From: Palsa-504 sp963795795
Lineage (GTDB): Bacteria > Actinomycetota > Actinomycetes > Streptosporangiales > Streptosporangiaceae
Assembly: GCA_963795795.1 (NCBI GenBank)
Contig: CAWCJS010000018.1
Location: 62,001-126,000 of the forward strand
Direction of reading: 5' to 3'
Length of the DNA stretch: 64,000 bases
Under the pieces are notes generated by a model. The model was not told the origin of the DNA, did not search any database, and saw only the letters and a program-made list of their open reading frames with translations. Below, in pieces: positions 26,529-35,109 of the stretch. How positions within the stretch are numbered: the stretch's first letter is position 1; the number at the start of each line of letters is the position of its first letter. The position numbers and the translations under genes are program-made.

Positions 26529-27049
26529 GACGATTCCTTCAGGAGAAGCCCGAGTCGGCTCATGGCTCGCGAGATGTAACCCTTCACCGCGCCGGTAGTG
26601 ACGCCCATCAATTCGGCGATTTCGGCCTCCGGCAGGTCAGCCCAGTAGCGCAGGACCACGGCCTCTCGCTGCCGGGCGGGAATCCTGCGCAGCGCCCGGA
26701 TGACCTCCTGCCGGGAGATGGCCGCGTAGGCACCCTCCTCCGCACTGGCGGCGTCGGGCATCGGCCTTGGCGCGTGCCGCAGCCGGACCAGCCTGCGGCG
26801 CACCTCGGACCGGGCCAGGTTGATCACCGTCTGCCGCAGGTAGGCGAGCGGGCTCCGCACCGCCCCGCCGTCCAAACTGCGATGGACCCGGATGAACGCC
26901 TCCTGGACTACGTCCTCCGCCGCGGGCACGTCGCCGACCAGCAGCACGGCCAGCCGGAGCAGTTGCTCGTAATGCGAGACGTACAAGGCGGTGAAGTCGT
27001 CTAGGCCCTGCTGATCAAAGCCCGGCTGATCCGGCGACTCGATCATCAT
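26525..27049 (-). CDS. ECF RNA polymerase sigma factor (SigE family)
   Basis: This 174-aa extracytoplasmic-function sigma factor has region 2 (FTALYVSHYEQLLRLAVLLVGDVPAAEDVVQEAFIRVHRSL) and region 4 (IRALRRIPARQREAVVLRYWADLPEAEIAELMGVTTGAVKGYISRAMSRL). The start MMIESPD at 27049 gives the normal length. The longer open frame upstream reads through a repeat array and is not credible. The stop overlaps the first mini-ORF by ATGA, so the sigma gene and its partner form one unit. The upstream array of five GGCGT-N5-ACGCC dyads is a candidate control region. Confidence 0.9.
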   Translation of the reverse strand: MMIESPDQPGFDQQGLDDFTALYVSHYEQLLRLAVLLVGDVPAAEDVVQEAFIRVHRSLDGGAVRSPLAYLRQTVINLARSEVRRRLVRLRHAPRPMPDAASAEEGAYAAISRQEVIRALRRIPARQREAVVLRYWADLPEAEIAELMGVTTGAVKGYISRAMSRLGLLLKESS

Positions 27050-27074
27050 CAACAGCCCGCCCGGGGGGTTGGGT

Positions 27075-27189
27075 GGCGTGCAGAACGCCGGAGGGTTTGC
27101 GGCGTTCCGAACGCCGAGGTGCGCGACGTGCAGGACGCCAGGGGTGAGCGGCGTCTGGCACGCCAGGGGTGCGCGGCGTGTAGAACGGT
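27075..27189. promoter_or_regulatory. Five-site GGCGT-N5-ACGCC dyad array upstream of the sigma gene
   Basis: Interrupted palindromes GGCGT-N5-ACGCC occur at 27075-27089, 27101-27115, 27125-27139 (first half GACGT), 27150-27164 and 27175-27189 (second half ACGGT). Start-to-start spacing is 26, 24, 25 and 25 bp. The spacers vary in sequence while the half-sites are kept. This fits an operator array for a dimeric regulator on successive faces of the helix. It starts 26 bp before the sigma gene, so it overlaps the likely leader or promoter. The remaining 170 bp up to the rpsA terminator hold only short repeats of TCGCGGCCAGGAA and no visible gene. Confidence 0.65.
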
Positions 27190-27363
27190 TCCGGCCTTTG
27201 AGACGCACACCGCGGCCCAAAGGTTGTGCTCGCGTCCGAAGAGGCTGGTCCGGACTCTGGTCGCGGGTGGTTGTTTCCGGTCGCGGCCAGGAAGGGCCGT
27301 GCTCGCGCCGGGAGAGGCCGGGCCGGCCCTCGCGGCGTTGAAAACTGCCCGCTCGCGGCCAGG

Positions 27364-27400
27364 AAAACGCCGACGGCGGCCGCACGAGGTGCAGCCGCCG
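27364..27400 (-). terminator. Intrinsic terminator of rpsA
   Basis: On the minus strand, about 24 nt after the rpsA stop, a 12-bp stem CGGCGGCTGCAC / GTGCGGCCGCCG (one T-G pair) with a CTC loop is followed after six bases by TTTT. This is a strong rho-independent terminator by actinobacterial standards and separates rpsA from the sigma unit. Confidence 0.8.
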
Positions 27401-27423
27401 CCTTCGGTTTGGTGCTGGTGTCT

Positions 27424-29010
27424 TTAGCTCTGTCCTCCGGACAGCTTGTCGCGGAGGGCGGCCAGAGCCTCGTCCGAGGCCAGCGTGCCGGTGGCCGCAG
27501 GGCCCGGGGTCGAGCTCGTGGTGACGGCGCCCCCAGCGGACGAGGAAGCGCCCGCACCGGGCCGTGACCCGCCGCTGCGCCCGCCGCGCGCGCCGCGGGG
27601 AGTCCCGTTGCCGGCCGAGGCCGCACCCGCCTCGTCGGAGTGGTCGGATTCGCCCGTGGCCGCCTCGTCCTCGTCGGCCTTGCGGGACTCCTCCACCTGC
27701 TTGCGGTGCGCCTCGAACCTAGCGCGCGCCTCGGCGTACTGGTGCTCCCACTCCTCGCGCTGCTTCTCGTAGCCGGGCAGCCACTCGCCGGTCTCGGGGT
27801 CGAAGCCCTCCGGGTACTCGTAGTTGCCCTGCTCGTCGTAGGAGGCTGGCATGCCGTAGAGAGTCGGGTCGAAGTCGTCGCCGACCGCCTCGCCGATGGT
27901 GCCCTCGTTCGCCTGCTTGAGCGACAGGCTGATCCGGCGCCGGTCCAGGTCGATGTCGATGATCTTGACGAAGATCTCGTCGCCGACCTGCACGACCTGC
28001 TCGGGGATCTCCACGTGCCGGTCGGCCAGTTCGGAGATGTGGACCAGGCCCTCGATGCCCTCCTCGACCCGGACGAACGCGCCGAACGGCACCAGCTTGG
28101 TGACCCGGCCCGGGACGACCTGGCCGATCTGGTGCGTGCGGGCGAACTGCTGCCACGGGTCTTCCTGGGTGGACTTCAGCGAAAGGGAGACCCGCTCACG
28201 GTCCATGTCCACGTCGAGCACCTCGACGGTGACCTCCTGGCCCACCTCGACGACCTCACCCGGGTGGTCGATGTGCTTCCAGGACAGTTCGGACACGTGC
28301 ACGAGGCCGTCCACGCCGCCGAGATCGACGAACGCGCCGAAGTTGACGATCGAGGAGACGGTACCCCGGCGGATCTGGCCCTTCTGCAGGGTGTTGAGGA
28401 AGGTGTGGCGGACCTCGGACTGGGTCTGCTCCAGCCACGCCCGGCGGGACAGGACCACGTTGTTGCGGTTCTTGTCCAGCTCGATGATCTTGGCCTCGAT
28501 CTCGCGGCCGACGTAGGGCTGCAGGTCACGGACGCGGCGCATCTCCACCAAGGAGGCAGGGAGGAAGCCGCGCAGCCCGATGTCGAGGATCAGGCCGCCC
28601 TTGACGACCTCGATCACCGTGCCGGTGACCACGCCGTCTTCTTCCTTGACCTTCTCGATCGTGCCCCAGGCGCGCTCGTACTGCGCGCGCTTCTTGGACA
28701 GGATCAGGCGGCCTTCCTTGTCCTCCTTCTGCAGGACCAAGGCTTCGATGTGCTCGCCGGTTTTGACTACGTCGTGCGGGTCGACGTCATGCTTGATCGA
28801 CAGTTCGCGGGAGGGGATGACCCCTTCCGTCTTGTAGCCGATATCGAGCAAAACCTCGTCTCGGTCGACCTTGACGACTGTTCCTTCGACGATGTCACCG
28901 TCGTTGAAATACTTGATTGTCTCGTCGATCGCGGCGAGGAATGCCTCCTCGGACCCGATGTCGTTGACCGCCACCTTGGGGGTCGAGTTGGCTTGCGTGC
29001 TGCTCGTCAT
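27424..29010 (-). CDS. rpsA: 30S ribosomal protein S1
   Basis: Ribosomal protein S1 helps the 30S subunit bind mRNA. At 528 aa it has four S1 RNA-binding domains: GDIVEGTVVKVDRDEVLLDIGYKTEGVIP, GVVTGTVIEVVKGGLILDIGLRGFLP, GQIRRGTVSSIVNFGAFVDLGGVDGLVH and GQVVPGRVTKLVPFGAFVRVEEGIEGLVH. A Ser/Gly/Ala-rich acidic tail follows, as is usual in actinobacteria. The ATG at 29010 (MTSSTQANST) fits the family start. polA lies upstream on the same strand, but the 276-bp gap contains its own promoter. Confidence 0.97.
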   Translation of the reverse strand: MTSSTQANSTPKVAVNDIGSEEAFLAAIDETIKYFNDGDIVEGTVVKVDRDEVLLDIGYKTEGVIPSRELSIKHDVDPHDVVKTGEHIEALVLQKEDKEGRLILSKKRAQYERAWGTIEKVKEEDGVVTGTVIEVVKGGLILDIGLRGFLPASLVEMRRVRDLQPYVGREIEAKIIELDKNRNNVVLSRRAWLEQTQSEVRHTFLNTLQKGQIRRGTVSSIVNFGAFVDLGGVDGLVHVSELSWKHIDHPGEVVEVGQEVTVEVLDVDMDRERVSLSLKSTQEDPWQQFARTHQIGQVVPGRVTKLVPFGAFVRVEEGIEGLVHISELADRHVEIPEQVVQVGDEIFVKIIDIDLDRRRISLSLKQANEGTIGEAVGDDFDPTLYGMPASYDEQGNYEYPEGFDPETGEWLPGYEKQREEWEHQYAEARARFEAHRKQVEESRKADEDEAATGESDHSDEAGAASAGNGTPRGARGGRSGGSRPGAGASSSAGGAVTTSSTPGPAATGTLASDEALAALRDKLSGGQS

Positions 29011-29208
29011 GTGTTGGTTGGCTCCGGATGCGGACAGGGAATTTAGGACACGCCAGTTACCGTACATCCCAAAGATGACCAGGAGGACCTACCGGAACCA
29101 GCACGGGCCGACCACGGCACGCCCGGCGGCCGTCAGCCGGGTCACTTGACTCGCAAACTGTGTGTCAAGCGGCCACGACGGAACGCACGAGGACACGGCG
29201 CAGCAGTC

Positions 29209-29237
29209 AGGATATGAGAGCAGGGTCAACGGGTCAA
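29209..29237 (-). promoter_or_regulatory. Housekeeping-type promoter for rpsA
   Basis: On the minus strand a -35 TTGACC and a -10 TATCCT are separated by exactly 17 bp, about 200 nt upstream of the rpsA start. A second TTGACA (29163-29168) lies nearer but has no good -10. A long leader for rpsA would follow from this site. Confidence 0.6.
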
Positions 29238-29286
29238 TCGAGACCGGCCACAATACGGCCACGGTGTGGCCTCGCAAGCTGACGCA

Positions 29287-32022
29287 TCAGTGTGCGGCCT
29301 CGGCCCAGCTGCGGCCGGTGCCTACGGAAACGTCCAGGGGAACGCGCAGGGAGGCGGCGCCTCCCATCGCGGCGCACACCAGGTCGCGGGCCGCGTCGTA
29401 CTCGCCGGGCGCCACCTCGATGAGGAGTTCGTCGTGGACCTGGAGGATCATTCGGGAGCGCAGGCCCGCGCCCGTGAGCGAGCTGTCCACGGCCAGCATG
29501 GCGACCTTGATCACGTCGGCGGCGGAACCCTGGATCGGGGCGTTGAGGGCCATGCGTTCGGCCATCTCGCGGCGCTGACGGTTGTCGGAGGTCAGGTCGG
29601 GCAGGTACCGGCGGCGACCCATCATCGTCGCGGTGTAGCCGTCCATCCGGGCCCGGGAGACCACCTCGTGCAGGTAGTCTCTGACCCCGCCGAACTCCTT
29701 GAAGTACTCCTCCATCAGGCCCCGCGCCTCCTCGGTGGAGATGCGCAGCTGCTGGGAGAGCCCGAAGGCGGACAGCCCGTAGGCCAGGCCGTAGTTCATC
29801 GCCTTGATCTTGGCGCGCAGCTCGGGCCCGACCTCCTCGGGCGGGAGCCCGAAGACCCGGGAGGCGGTGGCGGCGTGGAAGTCGTGCCCGGACTCGAACG
29901 CCGCGATCAGCGCCTCATCGCCGGACAGGTGGGCCATGATCCGCAGCTCGATCTGGCTGTAGTCCGCGGTCAGCAGGCACTCGTACCCGGGGCCGACGAT
30001 GAAGCCTTCCCGGATGCGCCGACCCAGTTCGGTGCGGATGGGGATGTTCTGCAGGTTCGGGTCGGTCGAGGACAGCCTGCCGGTGGCCGCGATCGTCTGG
30101 TTGAACGTGGTATGGATCCGCCCGCCCTCGTCGGGCATCGGGATCAGCGAGTCCACGATCGTCATCAGCTTGGACACGTCGCGGTGGCGCAGCAGGTGCT
30201 CGAGCACCGGGTGCTCGGTCTGCGCGAGCAGGCTGATCAGGGCCTCGGAGTCGGTGGTGTACCCGGTCTTGATCCGCTTGGTCTTCGGCAGCCCGAGCTC
30301 GGTGAACAGCACCTCCTGCAGCTGCTTGGGCGAGCCGAGGTTGAACTCGTGCCCCACTACGGCGAACGCGGCCTGCTCCGCCGCCTTCACCTCGCCGTGC
30401 AGCATCGCGGACATGGCGGCGAAGTGGTCGAGGTCGGCCGCGATCCCGGTGTGCTCCATCTTGGCCAGCACCGAGACCAGCGGCAGCTCCAGCTCGCGCA
30501 GCAGCGCGCTCGCCTCGCGGCGTTCCAGGTCGGCGTCGAGCGCGCTGGCGAGCTCGAGCGTGGCCTGCGCGCGCAGGACCAGGGCGGTCGCGGAGTCGCG
30601 CTCCGCCGACCCGTCGAGGGTCAGCTGGCCGCCCTCGGCTTCCCCGGGCAGCTCCTTGCTCAGGTAGCGCAGCGCCAGGTCGGCCAGGTCGAAGGTGCGC
30701 TGCCCGGGCAGCGCGAGGTAGGCGGCCACCGCGGTGTCGCAGACCAGGCCCTTGAGGGGCAGGCCGCGGGCCGCGAACGCGTGCATGGGGCCCTTGGCGT
30801 CGTGCAGCACCTTCGGGTGCGCCGGGTCGGCCAGCCAGGCCGCCAGGGACCGGTCATCGGCCTCGGTCAGCGCGACGGGGTCGATGTGGGCGCCATGCCC
30901 GTCGGCGGCCGCGATCGCCACCGCCTTCAGGTGTCCGGTTCCGCGGCCCCAGGTGCCGGAGACAGCCACACCGGCTCGTTCGGCTGAAGAATGAGAGGCG
31001 AGCCAGGCACTCACCTCGTCGGGGCCGAGCAGGACGGCCACCACGTCGAAGGCTTCTTTTCCCTCCTCGGCGTGGGCGGCGGGCTGGTCGGTCGAACCGT
31101 AGGCGCTGATGAGGCCGTGCGGCAGCGTCTGGTAGAGGCGGTCGCGGAGCACGCGGAACTGGAGCGTGTCGAAGAGCTGGTGGATCGTCTCGCGGTCCCA
31201 GGCCACCGGCAGCAGGTCGCCCGGGACCGCGCCGACCGTCTCCGCGGGCAGGTCGGTGAGCAGGGAGGTGAGCGAGCGGTTGCGCAGCACGCTGGCCAGG
31301 TGCTCGCGCAGCGCGTCGCCCGCCTTGCCCTTGACCTCGTCGATCCGGTCGACCAGGCTGGCCAGCGAGCCGAACTCCGAGATCCACTTGCTCGCGGTCT
31401 TCTCCCCCACCCCCGGGATGCCAGGCAGGTTGTCGCTCGGGTCACCGCGGACCGCGGCGAAGTCGGGGTACTGCGACGGGGTGAGCCCGTACTTCTCGAC
31501 CACCGCCGCCGGGGTGAAGCGGGTCATCTCGGTGATGCCGCGGCGGGTCATCAGCACCGTGACCCGGTCGGAAACCAGCTGGAGGACGTCGCGGTCGCCG
31601 GTGACGACCAGGACGTCCATGCCCTCGTCGGCCGCCTGCGTGGCCAGGGTGGCGATGATGTCGTCGGCCTCGTAGCCCGGCGCGGACAGCCGGCGGACGC
31701 CCAGCGCGTCGAGCACCTCGAAGATCAGGCTGAGCTGGCTGCGGAAGTCCTCGGGCGTCTCGCGCCGGTTGGCCTTGTACTCGACCCACTGCTCGTGCCG
31801 GAACGTCGGCTCGCCGCGGTCGAACGCGACCGCGAGGTGCGTCGGCCGCTCGTCGCGCAGCACGTTGATGAGCATCGCGGTGAAGCCGTAGACCGCGTTG
31901 GTCGGCTGGCCTGTCGTGGTAGAGAAGTTCTCGATCGGCAGCGCGAAGAACGCCCGGTACGCCAGTGAATGGCCGTCGAGCAGCAGCAACCGGTCCCGGG
32001 TCCCCGTATCTGGTGTCGCCAC
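29287..32022 (-). CDS. polA: DNA polymerase I
   Basis: This 911-aa family A polymerase fills gaps in repair and Okazaki processing. The N-terminal 5'-3' exonuclease has LLLDGHSLAYRAFFALP and GYEADDIIATLATQA ... VVTGDRDVLQLV ... GVGEKTASKW. The middle 3'-5' exonuclease-like domain lacks clear proofreading acidic residues, as in other actinobacteria. The polymerase domain carries motif A LLTADYSQIELRIMAHLSGD, motif B KAMNYGLAYGLSAFGLSQQL and motif C LQVHDELLIEV. Translation starts at GTG. The order thioesterase - polA - rpsA is conserved. Confidence 0.97.
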   Translation of the reverse strand: MATPDTGTRDRLLLLDGHSLAYRAFFALPIENFSTTTGQPTNAVYGFTAMLINVLRDERPTHLAVAFDRGEPTFRHEQWVEYKANRRETPEDFRSQLSLIFEVLDALGVRRLSAPGYEADDIIATLATQAADEGMDVLVVTGDRDVLQLVSDRVTVLMTRRGITEMTRFTPAAVVEKYGLTPSQYPDFAAVRGDPSDNLPGIPGVGEKTASKWISEFGSLASLVDRIDEVKGKAGDALREHLASVLRNRSLTSLLTDLPAETVGAVPGDLLPVAWDRETIHQLFDTLQFRVLRDRLYQTLPHGLISAYGSTDQPAAHAEEGKEAFDVVAVLLGPDEVSAWLASHSSAERAGVAVSGTWGRGTGHLKAVAIAAADGHGAHIDPVALTEADDRSLAAWLADPAHPKVLHDAKGPMHAFAARGLPLKGLVCDTAVAAYLALPGQRTFDLADLALRYLSKELPGEAEGGQLTLDGSAERDSATALVLRAQATLELASALDADLERREASALLRELELPLVSVLAKMEHTGIAADLDHFAAMSAMLHGEVKAAEQAAFAVVGHEFNLGSPKQLQEVLFTELGLPKTKRIKTGYTTDSEALISLLAQTEHPVLEHLLRHRDVSKLMTIVDSLIPMPDEGGRIHTTFNQTIAATGRLSSTDPNLQNIPIRTELGRRIREGFIVGPGYECLLTADYSQIELRIMAHLSGDEALIAAFESGHDFHAATASRVFGLPPEEVGPELRAKIKAMNYGLAYGLSAFGLSQQLRISTEEARGLMEEYFKEFGGVRDYLHEVVSRARMDGYTATMMGRRRYLPDLTSDNRQRREMAERMALNAPIQGSAADVIKVAMLAVDSSLTGAGLRSRMILQVHDELLIEVAPGEYDAARDLVCAAMGGAASLRVPLDVSVGTGRSWAEAAH

Positions 32023-32124
32023 GCACCGATCCTATGGCGCGCCAGTGACACTGGGTGGCGCAGCGGGGCGAGAGGGTCCGTGGCACCCTGGGACGTGGAC
32101 TTACGGGTGGCTGCGGAGGCGCGG

Positions 32125-32601
32125 ATGGATCAGGAATTGCTGGACCGGGCCATGGCGATGACCGTGGCCGACGGCACGCTCGCCGGCCGGCTGGGCATCA
32201 AGATCACGTCCGCGTCCGCGTCGCAGGTCGTGGCGACGATGCCGGTGGACGGCAATACCCAGCCCTACGGCCTCCTGCACGGCGGCGCCTCCTGCGTGCT
32301 CGCGGAGACCATCGGGTCGCTCGGCGCGGCCCTGCACGCGGGCCTGGGCCGGATCGTGGTCGGCATCGAGATCAGCGCGACCCACCATCGCGGCGCCCGG
32401 GAGGGCGAGGTCACCGCGGTGGCCACCCTGGTGCACGGGGGCCAGACGCTGGCCACGTATGACATCGTCGTAACGGATTCGGCCGGTCGGCGGGTGTGCA
32501 CTTCGCGGCTTACCTGCCTGATTAGGGACCAGGTACCGGGACAAGACGGCAACGGGCATCGCGCCATCCGGGTTACTGAAAGGTTACGGAGAGTTATCTG
32601 A
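32125..32601 (+). CDS. PaaI-family acyl-CoA thioesterase
   Basis: This 158-aa hot-dog thioesterase probably hydrolyses aromatic or acyl-CoA esters. The core QPYGLLHGGASCVLAETIGSLGAAL contains the HGG motif and catalytic acidic residue; GIEISATHHRGAREGEVTAVATLVHGG follows. GGAGG lies 5 nt before the ATG. It is divergent from polA and convergent with pdtaR, an arrangement conserved in mycobacteria. A 274-bp gap to pdtaR holds two partial repeats of CTGGCCGGGCCTAGG and nothing else visible. Confidence 0.93.
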   Translation: MDQELLDRAMAMTVADGTLAGRLGIKITSASASQVVATMPVDGNTQPYGLLHGGASCVLAETIGSLGAALHAGLGRIVVGIEISATHHRGAREGEVTAVATLVHGGQTLATYDIVVTDSAGRRVCTSRLTCLIRDQVPGQDGNGHRAIRVTERLRRVI

Positions 32602-32875
32602 AGTGCGGCGAAGGCTTCGATCCTTTTGCGGGATGCGCCGGCGGATCGCTAACGTGGGGACCTCGGGCCCGGGGGGTTCAAGTAGACAACGTGTTAGCCG
32701 GGGAAGGCGGACACGGCACCAAAGGCCCCCCGGGTCCGGCCCGGGGACCTGCAGGAAAGCCCGGGCAGGCGGTTCTGAGCGGCGGGGCGTAGCGGGCTGG
32801 GCGGTGCTAGCCGGGCCTAGGCTGGCCGGGCCTAGGGCTGGGCTTATCAGGCTCAGGGGGCGGGGCGAGTCGGAC

Positions 32876-33482
32876 TCAGGGCTGGGGCGAGTTGTCGGGA
32901 ACCTCCAGGCTGCCCTCGATGACCGCTTCGGCGACCTTTCGCATGGTCAGGCGGCGGTCCATGGAGGTCTTCTGGATCCAGCGGAACGCTTCGGGCTCGC
33001 TGAGCCCGTGCTCGGATTGGAGGAGACCCTTGGCCCGGTCGAGCAGCTTGCGGACCTCCAGCCGCTCGCGCAGCGAGCCGATCTCGGCGTCGAGCGCGCG
33101 GATTTCGGCGTACCGGCTGACCGCCATCTCCACGGCGGGCACCAGGTCGGCCTTGGTGAACGGCTTGACCAGGTAGGCCATCGCGCCGGCGTCGCGGGCC
33201 CGCTCGACGAGTTCGCGCTGGGAGAAGGCGGTCAGGATGAGGACGGGGGCGAGTCGTTCCGCGGCGATCCGCTCCGCGGCGGAGATCCCGTCCAGGACCG
33301 GCATCTTGACGTCGAGGATGGCCAGGTCCGGGCGCAGGGCCGCCACCCGCTCGACGGCGGTTTCGCCGTCGCCCGGCCTCGGCCACCACCGCGTAGCCCT
33401 CTTCCTCCAGCATCTCCTTGAGGTCCATGCGGATCAGCGCTTCGTCTTCCGCGATCACGACACGGAGTTGGTTCTGGCTCAC
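32876..33482 (-). CDS. pdtaR: PdtaR-like response regulator with ANTAR domain, frameshifted
   Basis: This is a cytoplasmic antiterminator-type response regulator. The receiver begins RVVIAEDEALIRMDLKEMLEEEGYAVVAEAG with its acidic pocket, continues with the phosphoacceptor Asp in LAILDVKMPVLDG and Lys in YLVKPFTKADL. The C-terminal ANTAR domain (RKLLDRAKGLLQSEHGLSEPEAFRWIQKTSMDRRLTMRKVAEAVI) binds paired RNA hairpins. One extra G in a GGG run (33372-33374) breaks the frame before DGETAVERVAALRPD. The GTG start sits at the expected transcription start of the promoter at 33489-33517, so the mRNA is probably leaderless. Rv1626 of M. tuberculosis is its counterpart near polA. Confidence 0.92.
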
Positions 33483-33488
33483 CCCACG

Positions 33489-33517
33489 AGAGTACCGTGA
33501 TCAGGTAGAGTTGTCAT
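33489..33517 (-). promoter_or_regulatory. Promoter for leaderless pdtaR, overlapping a tRNA promoter
   Basis: On the minus strand, -35 ATGACA and -10 TACTCT are 17 bp apart, with the -10 ending 6 nt before the GTG of pdtaR. On the plus strand the same bases give TTGTCA (33511-33516) with TATGGT at 33532-33537, 11 nt before the tRNA. That spacing is only 15 bp, so the plus-strand reading is weaker. Confidence 0.5.
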
Positions 33518-33548
33518 TGGGCTGCACCAACTATGGTGAGCCTGCTAC

Positions 33549-33623
33549 GCCCCGATACCCCAATCGGCAGAGGGAGCGGATTCAAAACCCGTCAAAGTGT
33601 GGGTTCGACTCCCACTCGGGGCA
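33549..33623 (+). tRNA. tRNA-Leu (anticodon CAA), short variable arm
   Basis: The acceptor stem GCCCCGA / TCGGGGC pairs perfectly (33549-33555 with 33616-33622), discriminator A, CCA not encoded. The T arm GTGGG-TTCGACT-CCCAC is perfect. The anticodon loop TTCAAAA gives CAA (33583-33585). The anticodon stem has a G-T pair and an A-C mismatch, and the D stem is short (CCC/GGG). The variable region is only about 6 nt, although leucine tRNAs normally carry a long arm. The identity is read from the anticodon. It is next to a homing-endonuclease-like gene. Confidence 0.75.
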
Positions 33624-33693
33624 CAATCACCGGATGCATTGACGCGTCCGGCTGCGGTCTGGTTTTGTCAGTGCTGTCTGTCACAATGAGATT

Positions 33694-34269
33694 ATGTATA
33701 GCCCTGAAGTACGGCGTTATGCAATAGATCTCATCGGACGCGGTATTAGTCTCCGCAGCATCAGTATGTCGACCGGAATATCGCGGGCAACGCTGCGTGA
33801 CTGGCGCGAGCACCCGGAAGGAGGCATTTACCAGCGTGTCGCCTGTTCCCGGTGCGCGGCCAACCCAACGCTCCCTGAACCGCAAGCCGACTACGCGTAC
33901 CTGCTTGGGCTGTACCTCGGAGATGGGTGTATCAGCAGAGCCGGCGCGAGAGACAAAGACGTATGGAGGCTGCGCATCATGTGCGCGGACGCATGGCCCG
34001 GGCTTATCAGGGAGTGCGAGCGAGCCATGAGCACTATCCGGCCCGATAACAAGGTCAGGACCCATCAGCGAGTGGGTTGCACCGAAGTAATTTGCTGCTC
34101 GCGGCACTGGCCATGCCTATTCCCGCAGCACGGGCTGGGCAAGAAGCACATGCGCAAGATCGAGCTGCAATCATGGCAGAGCACCATTGTGTTGAGCGAT
34201 CCTAGCCACTTTGCACTGACGCGGGTCAGGGTTCCTGGGGCGCGGAGTAGGGGACCAGGATCGCGGTGA
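33694..34269 (+). pseudogene. HTH - LAGLIDADG homing-endonuclease-like gene, 3' truncated
   Basis: The frame begins with a helix-turn-helix (YAIDLIGRGISLRSISMSTGISRATLRDWRE), a Cys pair (ACSRCAA), and one LAGLIDADG-type helix (YAYLLGLYLGDGCIS), then RIMCADAWPGLI and HWPCLFPQHGLGKKHMRKIEL. Such proteins in actinomycetes continue with a second LAGLIDADG helix. Here the family text ends at about 34215 (SDPSHFA), and the remaining codons are the antisense of the PP2C gene end. It is thus missing the C-terminal half. Base composition is clearly lower in GC than the neighbours, which indicates transfer. It sits 70 bp after the tRNA. Confidence 0.7.
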
Positions 34270-35056
34270 TGTTGTCGGCGCCGCCGGCCTCGACGGCGAA
34301 GTCGACTAGGTCGTTCGCGGCGGACAGCGGGTCGTTCAGCGCCTTGGGCAGGGCTAGTTCCGCCAGGTCCCCGGCCTCGGGCAGGTAGTTCCACAGCCCG
34401 TCAGAGCACAGCAGCAGGCTGCCGCCGCCCGGCGGGGAGTACTGCTCGACGTGCGGGGCGCGCTTGGGGTCCCCGTCTAGATCGGCGGCGTCCCCGGCGA
34501 GCCAGCGGGTCAGGACGTGCGCGTGCGGCGAGGCCATCGCCACGGCCTCGGTGGCCAGGCCGGCCTCGACCATGCCCCCGGCGACCGAATCGTCCCTGGT
34601 GAGCTGGCGGGATTCCGACTCGGGCTGGGTCAGCCAGTAGGCGCGGCTGTCGCCCAGCCAGCACAGGGTGACCAGGCCGGGGGCCGCCACGGCCGAGACG
34701 AAGGTCGTGGCCGAGGTGTCGTGCGAGGGCTCGTGCAGCTCGGCGACTGATTCGCGGCTGGCCTTGACCGCGGCCCGTGAGGCCTCGATGAGGTCCCTGC
34801 CTTCTCGGACGGCCGCCATCAGGACCGGCAGCGCTGCCTGCGCGGCCACGTACGACGCCTCGTCGGGCCGCGGCGAGGACGACACGCCGTCGCACACCAC
34901 GGCCACCACGACAGGGCCGTCGGCTGTCACCTCACAGCCCAGGGCCATCGCGTCCTCGTTGCGAGGGTGACGCAAACCACGGTCACTTACTCCGGCGGCA
35001 TTGCCGAGATCGACCTCGCTGTGGTCGCGCGACGGCGACTGGTTAATCATGTGCAT
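34226..35056 (-). CDS. PP2C-family protein phosphatase
   Basis: This 276-aa metal-dependent Ser/Thr phosphatase removes phosphate from kinase targets. Motifs are GVSDRGLRHPRNEDAMAL, VVCDGVSSSPRPDEAS (metal-binding Asp), LCWLGDSRAYWL, LLLCSDGLWNYL and GGADNITAILV. It lacks a membrane segment. It is the last gene of the PknG block and has a close paralogue at 37380-38426 (same SSPRPDEAS and WLGDSRAYW text) but without the N-terminal Cys motifs. It probably counters the PknG-type kinase. Confidence 0.93.
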   Translation of the reverse strand: MHMINQSPSRDHSEVDLGNAAGVSDRGLRHPRNEDAMALGCEVTADGPVVVAVVCDGVSSSPRPDEASYVAAQAALPVLMAAVREGRDLIEASRAAVKASRESVAELHEPSHDTSATTFVSAVAAPGLVTLCWLGDSRAYWLTQPESESRQLTRDDSVAGGMVEAGLATEAVAMASPHAHVLTRWLAGDAADLDGDPKRAPHVEQYSPPGGGSLLLCSDGLWNYLPEAGDLAELALPKALNDPLSAANDLVDFAVEAGGADNITAILVPYSAPQEP

Positions 35057-35109
35057 ACGCTAGTGCCTTGAGTCGCCGCAGGCCCAGAGGCCCCCGGCAA
35101 TACGTGCTG

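Noticed and set aside
26374..27189. CRISPR array
   Set aside because: The 56-bp copies are directly adjacent with no spacers, and the GGCGT-N5-ACGCC sites are short dyads with 9-11 bp between them; no cas genes are present.
27050..27385. 112-codon N-terminal extension of the ECF sigma factor
   Set aside because: It reads through the dyad array with low-complexity residues and no homology; sigma region 2 begins soon after the ATG at 27049.
29266..30987. 573-codon open frame antisense to polA
   Set aside because: It has no recognisable domain, follows codon positions of polA and is rich in Gly, Arg, Val and Gln as expected for a high-GC shadow frame.
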